DNA of 64,000 bases from Rhizoctonia solani (taxonomy: Eukaryota; Basidiomycota; Agaricomycetes; Cantharellales; Ceratobasidiaceae), in the NCBI RefSeq assembly GCF_016906535.1, contig NC_057371.1, positions 2,294,001-2,358,000 of the forward strand, given 5' to 3'. Shown one piece after another: positions 36,900-49,989 of the stretch. How positions within the stretch are numbered: the stretch's first letter is position 1; every line of letters starts with the position of its first letter. The position numbers and the translations under genes are program-made. The notes under the pieces were generated by a model. It searched no databases, was not told where the DNA came from, and saw nothing but the letters and a program-made list of their open reading frames with translations.

Positions 36900-39400
36900 T
36901 ACATTATTCGCTCAAGGTAGCTACACGATCTGAGTGGTTGTCAAAACTGGGTCCAATGATAGTTCATAGCACTTACCACTCAACTCAGCACCCCAACCCA
37001 GAGGGTTGTTTTTCTACGCCACGGAACGGCCTTGTATGTTATCTGAATAATAACCCCGGGTAATGAAGAATAGGACATACCTTTCGAGTAGGATAGTGTT
37101 CCCGAAAGAATCCTCTGAAACCCAATTATAGAGGCCATTGAGAGGCTTTGCACGCGGCACCGTGATATATGCTAAACGGAGTATCAGCGACTGGAAAGCC
37201 GAAACAAACCGCCCACTTACCAAGGCCGTAGTAGAACCTGTTCGTTGATCTTTATTCTTGATGCACGGTTCGAGGATTGCAGTTCTTGCGCCTATGCTCA
37301 TGTCAATGATTGCAACCAACTTGTATATGTTTGTGTCTTACCAACCAAGCTAGCCGAACCAAGTTCAAACGGGATCTGCCATCAAGACCCGCCGACTATT
37401 CTAGGTTCATATACCGACTGACATTCCTGAGTGCTGGGGCTGTCCACACAAGCCGTTTAGTCTGGCTCGCCAAACATAAGCTCGTCACGAGTGACCAGTA
37501 CTTTGACCCCGGTTTCGAATTTGACAGCCAAACACTACACGCTCGAGTGAGGGATCCTGCGACGCAATGTCTTAGTCTTCTTTAGTCCAAGAGCGGCAAA
37601 TAATTCAATCATGCTTCCAATGCTGAGCTTTGGAATACGTATTCCGTTGAGTTGAATGTCCTGTCGTACCGGATAATAAGAGTCAGGCACTGAAAGAAGG
37701 AATGCAATGCAGTCGCATGTGTACATACAACTTGCGCCCCAGTCCAGACCTACTCGTTCAAGCATGGTTTCCCACGTACCACAGCCTTGCCCGTCTTCAA
37801 CTCGACAACTTCCGGAGGGATACTGTCACATACGCGTTGAGCCACCTCCAACTTATGCGAGAAAATCGTACCTTTGGCTATATCTGCCTGATCTCGAGTT
37901 TTGTAGCAAACTCCATTCCTTGGGAGTGTTTTGAGCTGAGTCGAGATCCACACGCTTGCTTGGACTTCAGGTCAACACAACTCTCCGTACGTCGTTGGTA
38001 TAGGACGACCCAACACACTTGTACACCTCTTGCCTTGTGCAGGCAGCTCTTCTGTTCGCGCCTGATTCAGCATGCTGACAAGTTCTGCGAGCTACAGTCA
38101 GTGTCCAACATTCATCCACCAGTCCAACAAGCCTACCCAACTTGGTTTGCAAGAGTCCCCTGAGAAATCTCCATCCAGTTGGCCGGAAAAAGTGGCACCC
38201 CATAGAGTATGGCTGAAGGCGTAGTCTGGAGCCCCAACATCCGCAGATCCAGGAGGCAGCTGGAAAATGTCCCTGACAGCGATCATCTATATCCCTGCTT
38301 GTGTCAACAGTCTCAGCTTGGAAACAGCCTAACAATCGCACCTGCATCCCTACATCAGCCTCTTTTCTACTTCCCACCGTTTGTGCAGTGTTTTTGAGCG
38401 CATCAAACATTGTCGGATCCATCTGCAATACTCCCGTATGTCAGTCAACGATGCGGCAAAGCTTTCCCTTGACGCACTGCCGTACATGATCTGAGTTTGC
38501 AGCTTTGCCATGTTACTCGGTACTAAATTCAGAGGAGGTCTTTTGTCCTCAGAGCGGTCGTTCGCCAGGCTTTTCGGCTGTCTGGGCGTCTGCAACACGG
38601 GGTTATTTGGGTGCAATACTAGGAGTCAAGCTCTATACCTACAGACGAGTCCCGAAGTACCCTACCGGTGTGAACAGTCGGTCAGAATGTACCTGATGTT
38701 AGTATGAATGGTTGTGTTTTGCCGGTGAGCTGTTGATACCGTTTGCATTATGAATGAATGTCTAGAACCTATTTGTTGGTGACTACAGTTCTTTTGGAAT
38801 GTCACCGAGATTGTACGCTCACCAGAACGTCCGATAATGAGCACGGTCTCCTCTCTGAGCACGCTATAGAGTATGTCCTCTTATTCTTCTGGCAGGCTAC
38901 GATGAGACTGCACATGGCATCATGAGTGATCGAATCTAAGTGATGAGACCTGAGCAAATAGATTATGTGTGAGCCAACTCGGATGGTATACACTAATATA
39001 TCGGGATAGTGATACTGACAAAAGCCGGTGCCGATTTAGTGCCGGGTATCCAGACGTGAGTGATCGTAGTTCAGAACTCGCAACAAACCGGAGCGCCGAG
39101 ACCCTGAAGCTGACTCAGCGTGGACCCGAGCAGTTCTGACTTGCTGAGCCGTTCTCTCGGTCACCTCGTCCTTGAATCTCGTCTCGTCAGTTTTCTGCTC
39201 AACTATGCGCTCGTCAGAAGGCGCAACGCCAGATGGGAGTGTACAACACGGCAGAAACTGGGCGACGTCGGTGTCTGGGCAAACGCAAATGTGAACCTCG
39301 ACTTTTTGCGACATTTGGCTCTTTCATCTTGGCGGGACCACCCCTGCACTTCCATATCGACAAGATGCCCGCCGTCACCTGCTCAGAGTTAGACAATCTG
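36900..39400 (-). pseudogene. decayed minus-strand coding region, unit A, family not recognised
   Basis: Several exon-like minus-strand stretches are seen. One starts MAKLQTQIMYGSASRESFAA at 38511. Others are VRDIFQLPPGSADVGAPDYA (near 38.2 kb), RNGVCYKTRDQADIAKGT with SIPPEVVELKTGKAVV (37.75-37.95 kb), VRQDIQLNGIRIPKLSIGS (near 37.6 kb), ITVPRAKPLNGLYNWVSED (near 37.15 kb), and a separate block VEVHICVCPDTDVAQF (39.04-39.31 kb). They keep protein-like composition but are interrupted by stops and do not join into one frame. Unit B keeps the same blocks with further indels, including one inside the first exon. It is probably one or two old genes duplicated with the NLR and then lost. I cannot name the product. 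Confidence 0.45.
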
Positions 39401-39789
39401 GATGCCTAGGGAAAATGACCCTGTGACGCAGCGTCTCGCAATAGCAACATGCGTTGGCGAGGCTATGGTTTATCAACTCATGAAGTCTACGGAGTCGCCG
39501 AGCAGGTGCCCTCGTCAAACTGAACACGGGCAAAGCGACCCGATCTGGTGCTTGGACTCTGCCACTCTTTTGGTAGGTCTATGGCATTGCATGATTGAAC
39601 ATATACAGCTAATCGTCTGTCAAGCGTCGCGGCTGTGCGTTAGCAGGATATTGCATGTGTCTTCCTTCGGTTTCCCCCGCTAGCTCTTGCAACTAGTACA
39701 TCTATGAAAATTTGCAACGCACTTGCTTTTCTGAAATGGGCTGCCATTCGCAGTGAGTCAGTCTACGTATACATATCCAGCCCAAGATG

Positions 39790-41247
39790 CTTATCATATC
39801 TGTCCAGGCCATGAACACCTGCAAATCTGCCGCGCACAGATCCAACCTTGTCGTATTGGCCGAGGCTCAAGCCACCAAAGTCAGAATTGATCATTCTGGG
39901 AAGGATGTCACGGCAAGGGGGTCTTTTTTCACTTCAAGAGCGAGTCATTGACTGCCGAGGCTGGAAAGGAAGTTGTTCTCTCGGCTGGTTAGTTGATCAT
40001 GCGTTCTAATAGTATCTTCGAAGTTAACGAGGGACTTTCAGGCACTCTTCTGACCCTCAAGCTCTTGAGTTGAGTGGTGCCGGCAACAGCAAAGTCTTGC
40101 AGAAGCACAAGATCACCCCAAAGGCCGATCTCCTTGGGGCTGGGGAGAACTGCCAAGATTGTGTTTCGGCTTCGACTGCGTACGAAGTAAAGAAAGGTTC
40201 GTCACCTACGACAACTTTGGGTATAACCATACGTTTAGGGCAGCTTCCAAAGTTCGATAGTAAGTGGGCTTGTGATGTATTCGATAAACAAGAACTTATA
40301 CGAGAACAGCGGAAAGGCTTGTGACAGACCACTTACTGCTTCCCACTCCTTGATATTGCATATCGGCTTGTACTTCCTTGCTAGTTCTGCCAGGATTGTG
40401 CATATGCACAAGTGGCTGTGGGAGGATGTGAGGAAGGAGATACATATGGTGCTTCCGAACGAGCAGTACAGGATCGAAGAGCTATTGCTGAGGAAGAAGA
40501 TGAGTAACGTCGAAATGCTTCCGCATCCAGGCAAGTATACTGTTCGGGACTTTCCCAAGAGTCTTGCTGACCGTGTGGTTCAGCAGAGCCGAATAGTTGG
40601 TATATGTGAATTATGATGTGCATTCAGCACTCTTTCTCTCGTAGACAGATTGTAAGTCATGACTGCTATCTGCCAACCGTCACCCAATCAGCCTGCTTAG
40701 GTCACGCCCAGCACCTAAACACCGCAGACTCCCTTTCGCCTCCAGCTATGGATGCTAACTACTTATCCAAGCAGGTAGGTGTGCTGCTTGGGATTTATTG
40801 ATACTCTTCTAAAGCTTTGTCCTGAATATAGACCGGAGCATCCTCGTTGAGTTGGTCAAGTTTGCGGATAAGCTTGCCATGGCCGAACCATTGGCTACGA
40901 TACTTGTCGCCCGTCAGGGCCCCAGTCCAGATAGTGAGTCGGACAAAGTCATCGCCAAGCGAGCCAAGGGCAACAACCAAACTTTGCACCACCCGATCGG
41001 AACTGCGGTGATGGCATCCGGGTCGCTTGGAGGTGTGGTGGATGAGATGCCGAAGGCGTATGGAACGAGTAGTCTGCGAGTGGTATGTGCCGTTTTGGAG
41101 CAGCGTTTCTTCTTTCGCTGACAATGGACACTATGATAGATGAAGGCCAGTGTCATCCCGGTGCGCCTTGCCGTTCAGCTGCACTATGCTGTCTACGGCA
41201 CTGCGGAAAGGGCAACTGACGCTATCAAGAGTGGCTCGGGATTCTAA
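39790..41247 (+). pseudogene. GMC oxidoreductase pseudogene, unit A
   Basis: Fragments in order match a glucose-methanol-choline flavoprotein oxidase: SNLVVLAEAQATKVRI, then GAGNSKVLQKHKITPKADLL with ENCQDCVSASTAYEVKK (near 40.1 kb; the second GMC signature region). Next are a helical insert with MHKWLWEDVRKEI, then SPPAMDANYLSKQ, KFADKLAMAEPLATI and TLHHPIGTAVMASGSLGG (41.0 kb; first active-site His region). After an intron comes ASVIPVRLAVQLHYAV, ending with a stop at 41245. The FAD-binding GxGxxG N-terminus is missing and stops break the middle. In the last block the usual IPxH His is Arg. Such enzymes oxidise alcohols and make peroxide. This copy cannot be active. Confidence 0.75.
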
Positions 41248-41909
41248 CTTTTAGTGATATTCGAAGCGTTTTGATTCCGGGACTGAAATAATGGGACGCG
41301 ATTTCCTGAAGGTATTTGGGCTGAGATGGGCTGCATGCGCCTTTGCAATATACGTACAGTGGATACCGTCTATGTGGATGAGGTTTATGTCTTACAACTT
41401 TATGTGTATTCATATGCACTGTGACATATACAATGACTATTGTTTCGCTCATGTGTGCTCGAAGGAAGCTGGCGGAAGGTAGGATGGCTGTCTTGGTGTA
41501 TTGTAAGCCCTATCGCGCTCTCAACCGTATGCCTGCAAAGGCTTTTGTTTCCAATCCAGCCCTCTGTTTACCTTTAAGCTTTGGACTTTTAGTTTGGGTT
41601 GGTGAGCAGCTTTAAGAGACCGGGGTCTTGTGAACTCCGAACTTGAGTATCAGGTGGGACACTAAAGCATTCATACTCAGATACAGGCGCACCTAGCACA
41701 TTGCAACTCACACGAGTGGGGCCTAATTGGAGTATAAGGTTACGGAGCATGCAAGACTGTTATATTGCGCAAACACAACAAATGCATGATACTGCATAAA
41801 CGCCCATGAATATATACAAAACACACTACGGGCTGTTTGGTATCTGTTCTCATCTCACATGTTAATATATGCTTACTTAGCAACCGCGTCAATATTGCTC
41901 ACCTCACTC

Positions 41910-44900
41910 TCAGCCAACAAAGCATTGGTGCCACTCGTCCCCAAGCACCAAAAACTCCCTATAATCCGCTCGAAGCGTGCCTTCAGACCCGATGTTGTAA
42001 ACGGTCTCGAGGCAAGGAAAGAGCATGGTCATATCCGATGGAACCCAGAAAACTAGCTGCGAGTCGCGGTTGCGTGCCCACCCATCCCTATCGATCGTCA
42101 GTCCACCGGCAATCGCACCATGGGGCTTCCTCTGGTCTGAGCTCGAAGAGGCAGATCGGGATATGTCGGATACAGTGCCCCTTCCTGGTGCCTTCCATAC
42201 TCGAATCGTTGCGTCATCCGAGCCTGACACGATGTATGCACCGTCGGGCGAACATGCCACCGAGTTGATGCCACGTTGATGTCCTTGAAGTGGCTCACAT
42301 GCAGGAGCCCCATCTTCCGCTCTCCACACTCGAACGCTTCGATCGTCCGAGCCAGATACGATGTGATTGCTGTCGGGTGTGAACACAACTGACCTCACGC
42401 TATCCTGATGTGCCTTGAGAGGACCGAGGACCAACTTGCCACTGCGCGAGTCGAAGATGCAAATCGCGCCATCCCAGGACCCAGCAGCAATGAGTCTGCC
42501 ATCAGGCAAGATTGTCACCGACCGAATACCCCCTTCATGATGCTGCGACCCAAACGGATCGAACACGAGTGATAGCGTCTGCGACTCCCACATCCGGAGG
42601 TTCTCATCATCACACCCAGAAACGATATGCTTGCCGTCGGGGGAGAATGCCGCTGAGTAGACCTGATCGTCGTGCGTTCCAGCAAGGTCTGTGGGCGTCA
42701 GAGTCCCATCACCCACATCCCACACGCGTATGGTCATGTCCGACGAGGCAGAAACAACGTGCCTGCTATCGGGTGAGAACGACACTGACCATATCATATC
42801 TTCATGCCCTCGAAGTGGACCGGATAGCAGATTGCCGCTTGTGGCATCCCATAGACATATGCATTTGTCGTTGCCACCGGAAATAAGGTACCTGCCGTCG
42901 AGTGAGAACGCCACCGAGAAGATGGTGTCCCTGTGTGCGACAAGTGGCTGGAGAGCGGGAGTGCCATCGTGTGTGTTGAACATGTAAATCGCTTTGTCAC
43001 GACCCGCTGCGGCGATGCGTGAGCCATCAGGCGAGATGGCAACCGAGTAGACACCCTTGGTTGGTGCGTTGGAGTGTGGGGTGTGAGATGATGTCGGGTG
43101 CGGTGCGTTCCACATCTTGACGGTGCAGTCATATGAGCATGATGCGATTCGTGTGCCGTCGGGTGAGAACGCAGCGGAGAGAACATAATGGTCGTGTGTG
43201 CCAAGTAGGCAAGGGTTGGAGTAGCCGTTCTCTACATCCCATATATACACGCACCTATCTTCAGAGCCAGTGACGAGTTTGTCTCCGGGTGGCGAGAACC
43301 CAATGGATGTGATTGTGCGGTTGTGTACTTTGGGTGGGGAGTGTGTGGCGGTGCCATCCTGTAGACTCCAGACGCGCAGTTCACCAGACCAATGGCCAGT
43401 GACAAGGTGCTTGCTGTCTGGTGAAAAGGCGATTGAATGGACTGAGGATTGATGAGCGTCGAATGAAAAAGGGAGAGACTTGCTGGTGGATGCGTCATAA
43501 ACAACAATGGGACACTCGTTGCTATACAAACAACATGCGATAAGCTTGCCATCAGGAGAGAATGCCGTGCAGTTGACTTCATGAGGATGGCGTTTGATGG
43601 AGTTGGGTATCAGACTGCCATTGCCACTGTCCCACATCCGCGTTGTCCGGTCATTGGACCCTGAGAGGATTTGCTTGCCATTGGGTGAGAACGATACTGA
43701 CGCCACTGCGCTTTCATGCCCCTTGATGACGTCATATATGCAACTGCCTGTCTGCGCGTCTCGCACAAGTATTGTAGCGTCGTAAGAGCCAGAGCCAGAG
43801 ACAAGCAGCAGTCCGTCGGGGGAATATGCTATGGATCTGACCCAACTGGTGTGTCCTTTGAGGGGGCCAAGAGCCAGTGTTCCATTGTGCGCATGAAATA
43901 TATGTACTGTGCCATTGCTAAATCCAATTGCAAATCGAGACCCATCAGGAGAGAATGCAAGTGAGAGGGGCTCTAAGGGCATCTGCCATGTCGCAAGCAG
44001 TGCCGTTTGACTTTGTTCCATTGCAGACCCTTCCAGCCTCAGAAGCCCCCGAGTACGACCCCAGTACCGCTCGTATACCAAGCTTGAGTGATGGCAAAAT
44101 GCCAATGCCGAGATGTAGATGTGCGGCGTCGACTCTGAAACAGATCCCGCAGCATACTTTGACACAAACATCCACGAGTCGTTCAGCAGCTTGCTCACAT
44201 CTGATGATGCGTCTTCGGCCTATCACTCGCCATCAGCCTCGTACTGATACTGCTCTGCTCGAACGCCTTACTGTCAGCCAAGACTTGAGTGCAAACAGCA
44301 TGCCTATCCCTTTGTCCAGCGCACGCTTCAGGCTCACTATCTCCATCCAGAACAACAGCCGGTATGACAGCAGCTCTTCCAGCCCTTTCCGCACCATCTC
44401 ACATGGCGTGCTCTTGACCACATGGTCTCCCCAGTGGTGCGCTACGTACGCCAGCGTTGGCGAGATTGACCTTGCTATCCGATCTTCCAGGTCTTGCACT
44501 TTGCTATCGGGTATAAACGATGTCTCTAGGCCACAGATGTTGAATCGCAGCTGGTCTTGCATCACCTCGAAGCACCGTTCCGCGAGCATCTGACTGTGCT
44601 TTGCTTCGTCGCAGTAGAACTTGATCGACCGTGCCTTGTCGAACATATAGTCGGGGAACGATGCATGTAGCGTAGTGATCGTCCCAGTCGCTTGTGACAC
44701 GTGCAGCACCGAATATAGAGACTGGAGCAGTATGTGAGCCTTTGCCGCCTTGATCCCCGTCAGAGCTCCAAGCGTATCGACGTCGATCGGCTCTCGTGCG
44801 CAAATCGCTGTCCAAACTATTGCCAGTGTCTGGTCTTGCTCCTCCTGATCCAGGTTCGAGTCGTGGACTGCCGCACCCAGAATAGTAGCATATAGCTTGT

Positions 44901-46751
44901 CAATGTCTGCGTGTCGGTTGGCCGACTTGGAAGACGAGTTCAGAATGGCCCCAAGCCGATCTTGATCTACCATGGTGCCTCTTCTTCGAATATACCGAAT
45001 TGCGGTGGCCGCATAGATGAACAGGTTACCAGACAGCTTGGCGAGTTTGATCAGATCATGCTCAGAGACGCCGTTGCGAAGTTCGTCACGAAGGTATAGC
45101 TCGATGTCTGCTTCCACCAACGACTTTTCAATCTCGTGTAGCACGCACATCGACCGGTTGCGGTCAGACTGCGCCTCGATCCTTTGGCGGATGTCCGGCT
45201 CGGGTCTGCTGGTGACAAAGAACTTGAGAGGCAGGCTGGGAGTGACTCTGAAAAGTACGTCCAGGATGGTTCGCACGCCATTCGCGTTGCTGCATTCGTC
45301 GAGCGCATCGATTACGACCACAAGCCCTTTGGTCATTCCGCTCTTCGCTTTTGATAGTGGCTCCTTGATCAGTCGCTCACACTGAGTATCGATCGACTGT
45401 GACTTGATGTTCGGCTCCTGCTCCAACACCCGCAACAGTGCCGGTCGAAAGGAAGGCGAGTAAAGCGCAAGCTGATGGGCGATAGTCGGTATGATTCTGC
45501 CCACATCCCGACATTCGTCCGACGTACGCGTGCAAAAGAAGCTGGCGCCAAGCACCCTGCGGGCCTTGAGAGACTGGGCAAAGGTGTATGCGATGGTGGT
45601 CTTGCCTGTGCCGGCCATTCCGTTCATCCAGAAGACATTAGGCTTGGTCCGATCGACCGACCACTGGTCGAGCTCGAGCAAGATCTTCGACCGAGTGTTC
45701 TGCGTGCATGCTCTGCGGTTCACATCATGGGACAGCAGCGAGTTGTAGATCGCCGAGTCTACAGGTGACAAACCGGCGAGGCGAGAGTCCTGATCGAACG
45801 TGCGTCAATCATCATGTTTATCACTCAGATTCCCAGCTCACCATGCGCTGTGTTTCGAGTGCATCCCACGTTTTCAGGCTTGCTTCAGTCTATGGCTATG
45901 TTAGCAGTGACGCTTACCAGCGCATACCTATCTCCCACCTTGATCTTCTCCAGGATGTCAGCTATGTCCCTGTACGCTTGTAGTATCTCTTCTTCATCCC
46001 GTTCTGCATTCCTGAGGTGTCTTGCTGTTCGGTCGTTCTGCTTGCTGCGGATGGCCGCCACTTGCTTTTCCATTGACCTATCTATTTTGTGAGCTTCCCG
46101 GATTCGACCTGCTTTGCGTCACTCACGTTGTGATCCCTTCGAGGAACTCCGAAACCTCTGTCGACTTGGCCTCTTGTTTATGCTGTTGGAGCCACTCGGC
46201 GAGCGATGATAGTCGTGCTGCCAGTGCCTCCATTTCGGTACAATTGTTAGAGCTCAGCTACACAAGAGTCTGAATTAGTCACGGTGTAACAGGCGGAGAT
46301 GACACAAACTACCGACCTCCATGTGCTCGACGGAGGCTAAAAGTCCTCCAATCGCAGCTTGTAGAGGCGGAAAAATCTGTGCCGCGCTATGCAATGTTTT
46401 CAGCGTACTGGTCAGGGCTTGTATGGCTGAAGGCATAGGAGTGATAGGCCGAGGAACTCTGACGGTCGTGGTGCCTGTGGCCGCGTCGGTGCCTTCGAGT
46501 CGATAAATCACGACCGGCAATTGATCCGTGTCTGAGCATCGCGATGGGACGTTGGAGGGTTCCACATCACCAGTAGTGGAACGCGACTGAGAGGCAGCCG
46601 GTTCCGCGGGCAAAGGCTGAGTATCGGGGTGAATGGGAGGTGTAGAAGGGGAAGGATTCGGTGGGTTGGAGGACGCGAATTTTGCTACGATTTTGTTTTT
46701 CTTGCGCCTGAAGTAGGCGCGAAGGCCTGTCCCTTTATCCGGCGAATCCAT
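41910..46751 (-). CDS. NACHT-WD40 NLR protein, array copy B
   Basis: Same six-exon structure as copy A, shifted by about 10.2 kb. Start is [20 protein letters not shown] at 46751, NACHT exon 45789-44272 and WD40 exon 44219-41910. Walker [10 protein letters not shown] and Walker [11 protein letters not shown] are intact, as are 14 WD40 repeats and the C-terminal tail ([16 protein letters not shown], then [10 protein letters not shown]). The NACHT part differs from copy A at scattered positions, for example in the segment after Walker A ([13 protein letters not shown] against [13 protein letters not shown]). The WD40 part differs mainly at the residues after each GH and around each blade Asp. 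No frame break was seen. Its role is presumed to be the same as copy A but with a different recognition surface. Confidence 0.9.
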
Positions 46752-47138
46752 TGACCGACGGTAGTCGTTGAGCTGCACAAGTGCACAAGCGCTTGAGGCT
46801 GCTCAGGTCAAGGGCGAATCATCGGCGCTTGCACGCACACCTTGCCGAACCTTGGCATTTGTCATTGAACTAAGCAGTGTCCGTGTCACCTCTGGCGACT
46901 CGAGCAGATCCGGGGTCGGGTGATCATGCTTCGGGGCCTGAGAGGCTTATCTTGTAAAGTGGTAGAGATGCCTGATATGAAAGGCTCAAGTAGCTGGCCG
47001 GCTCTGAGGTTGGCACAAAAATCCATCGTTGACGAATTACGATCCTGTGTCAGGACTTTGCTTGTTATACGCACTCCAGCATCTCACTCGACGACACGAG
47101 GGCATCCCAACATCTCATACATTATTCGATCACGGTAG

Positions 47139-49652
47139 CTACACGATCTGAGTGGTTGTCAAGACTAGGTCTAATGATAGCTGACAGTACTTACCACTCA
47201 ACTCAGCACCCCGACCCAGGGGATGTTTTCTACGCCACGAAACGGCTTTGTATGTCATCTGAATGATAACCATGGGTAATGACGAATAGGACATGTCTTT
47301 TATGTAGGATAGTGTTCCCGAAAGAATCGTCTGAAACTCAATTATAGAGGCCATTGAGGGACTTTGCACGCGGCACCGTTATAGATGCTAAACAGAGTAT
47401 CAGCGGCTGCAAAGCCGAAATAGACCGCCAACTTACCAAGGCTACAGTAGAACTTGTTCATTGATCTTTATTCTTGGTGCACGGTTCGAGGATTGCAGTT
47501 CTTGCGCCTATGCTCATGTCAGTGATTGCAACCAACTTGTATATGTTTGTGTCTCACCAACCAGGCTAGCCGAACCGAGTTCAAACGGGATCTGCCATCA
47601 AGACCCGCCGACTATCCTAGGTCCATATACCGACTGACATTCCTGAGTACTGGAGCTGTCCACACAAGCCATCTAGTCTGGCTCGCCAAACATAAGCTTA
47701 CTACGAGTGACCAGTACTTTGACCCGATTTCGAACTTGACAGCCAAACACTGCACGCTCGAGTGGGGTATCCTGCGACGCAATGCCTTGGGTTTTTTGGT
47801 CCAAGAGCTGTGAAGAAATCGACCACGGTTCCAATGCTTAGCTTTGGAGTGCGTATCCCGTTAAGTTGAATGTCCTGTCGTAATGGACAATGAGAGTCAG
47901 GCACTGAAAGAAGGAATGGAATGCAGTCGCATGTGTACATACAACTTGCGTCGCAGTCTAGACGCACTCGATCAAGCATGATTTCACACGCACAACAGAC
48001 TTCCTCGCCTTAACTCGACAACTTCCGGAGGGATACTGTCACGTACGCGTTGAGTCACCTCTAATTTACGCAACACAATCGTACCTTTGCCCGTGTCTGC
48101 CTCATCTTAAGCTTGTAGCAAACCGAATTCCCGAGAGTGTTTTGAGCCGAGTCAAGATCCACGCTCTCGCCTGGACTTCAGCTCAACACATCTCCACGTA
48201 CGTCGTCGGTATAGGACAACCCAACAATCCTGCACAGCTCTTGCCCTTTGCAGGCAGCTTTTCTGTTCGGGTCTGATTCAGCATGCCGACAAGTTCTGCG
48301 AGCTACAGTGAGTGTCCAACATTCATCCACCAGTCCAACAAGCCTACCCAACTTGGTTTGCAAGAGTCCCCTGAGAAATCTCCATCCAGTTGGCCGGAAA
48401 AAGTGGCACTCCATGGAGTATGGATGAAGGCGTAGTCTGGAGCCGCAACATCCGCAGATCCAGGAGGCAGCTGGAAAATGTCCCCGACAGCGATCATCTA
48501 CATCCCTGCCTGTGTCAACAGTCTCAGCATGCAAACAGCCTGACAACCGCACCTGGATCCCTACATACGCCTCTTTTCTGCTTCCCACCGTTCGCGCAGT
48601 GTTTTCGAGCGCATCAAACGTTGTCGAATGCATCTGTAATACTACCATATATCAGTCAACAATCGGGCAAAGCTTTGACTTGACCCACTGCCGTACATGA
48701 CCAGATGTTGCAGTTTCTGCCATTTTGCTCCGTACTCGATCGAGACGTGACCTTTGTCTTCGAAGCGGTCATTCACCAGGCTTTTCGGCTGTCTGGGCAT
48801 CTGCAACACCGAGTTATTCAGATACCATGATAGGAGTGAGGCTGATCACCTACAAACGAGCGCAGAAGTATCCCGCCATCAACGGTCGATGAGAGTGTAC
48901 TCGCTGTCAGTATGAGTGGTTGTGTTTAGCCGGCGAGTCGTTGATACCGTCAGTATCTTAAATGAGTTTCTTGATCCTATCTGTTAGCAACTGCAATTCT
49001 TCTGCAATGGCACTGCGATTATGGACTCACCAGAACATTGAGCAGTGGGCACGTTCTCCTCTCGGCACGTTATCGGGTGCGTCTTCTTGTTGATCTCACA
49101 GGCTACGACGAGAGTGCACATGGGATTATGACTGGGCGAGTCTGGGTGATGAGGCCTGGGCAAACACATATGTGTGAGCTGACTCGGATCGTATGGGGTT
49201 ATATGTCCTGGACAGTGACACTCACAAAAGCCGGTGCCCGTCCTGTGCCGAGTATCCAGACATGGGTGATCGCAGTTCAGAACTTGCAACAAGCTCGAGC
49301 GCCGAGACCCTGAGCCTGACTCACTGTGGACCCGAGCAGTACTGGCTTGCTGCGCCGCTCTCTCGGTCACCTCATCCTCTAATCTCGTCTCGTCAGTTTT
49401 CTGCTGGACTATGCGCTCGTCAAAAGGTGCAACGCCAGATGGGAGTATAAACAACTGCGGAAATTGGGCAACGTCGGTGTCTGGGCGAACGCGAATATGA
49501 ACCTCGACTCTTTGCGATATTCGACTCTTTCCCATCTCGGCGGGACCACCCCTACACCTCCTTGAGGACATAATGCCCTTCACCTGCTCGGAGCTAGGCA
49601 AGCTGGATATTTGATGAACACGACCCTGGGACGTAGCGTCTTGCAACAGCAA
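47139..49652 (-). pseudogene. decayed minus-strand coding region, unit B, family not recognised
   Basis: This is the counterpart of 36.9-39.4 kb. Shared blocks include RQDIQLNGIRTPKLSIGT (near 47.85 kb), VGDIFQLPPGSADVAAPDYA (near 48.45 kb) and VEVHIRVRPDTDVAQF within a 222-codon open frame at 48984-49652. The first exon of unit A (MAKLQTQIMYG) corresponds here to a frame-shifted start at about 48724. A frame conserved in both units (48178-48648 and 37967-38428) is open on the minus strand but overlaps a more protein-like frame, so it may be a shadow. I regard the region as decayed and unassigned. Confidence 0.4.
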
Positions 49653-49989
49653 CAGGTGTTGGCAAGCCCATGGTTTATCAACTCGAGATGGATTCTACAT
49701 ATTCACCAAGAAGAACAGGTGCCCTCATCATATGAACATAGGGAGAGCGACCCGATCTGGTTCTTGTACTCTGCTACTATTTTGGTAGGTCTCTGGCATT
49801 GGACGAGGGCATAAACATAGCTCATTGTCTGCCAAGCGTCGTGGCTGCTCTTTTGCAAGAAATCCGCCTTCCCTCTGTTTCCCCCACTAGTTCTTACGAC
49901 CAATACGTCCCCAAGGGTTTGCAAGACGCTTGATTTTGTGCAATGCGCTGCCATTCGCAGTGAGTCAGTGTATGTATACATCTCTAGCT

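Noticed and set aside
37967..38428. Minus-strand frame of 153 codons conserved in unit B (48178-48648)
   Set aside because: Not called as a gene: the composition (Cys/Arg-rich) and overlap with a more protein-like frame suggest that it is a shadow kept open by high DNA identity.
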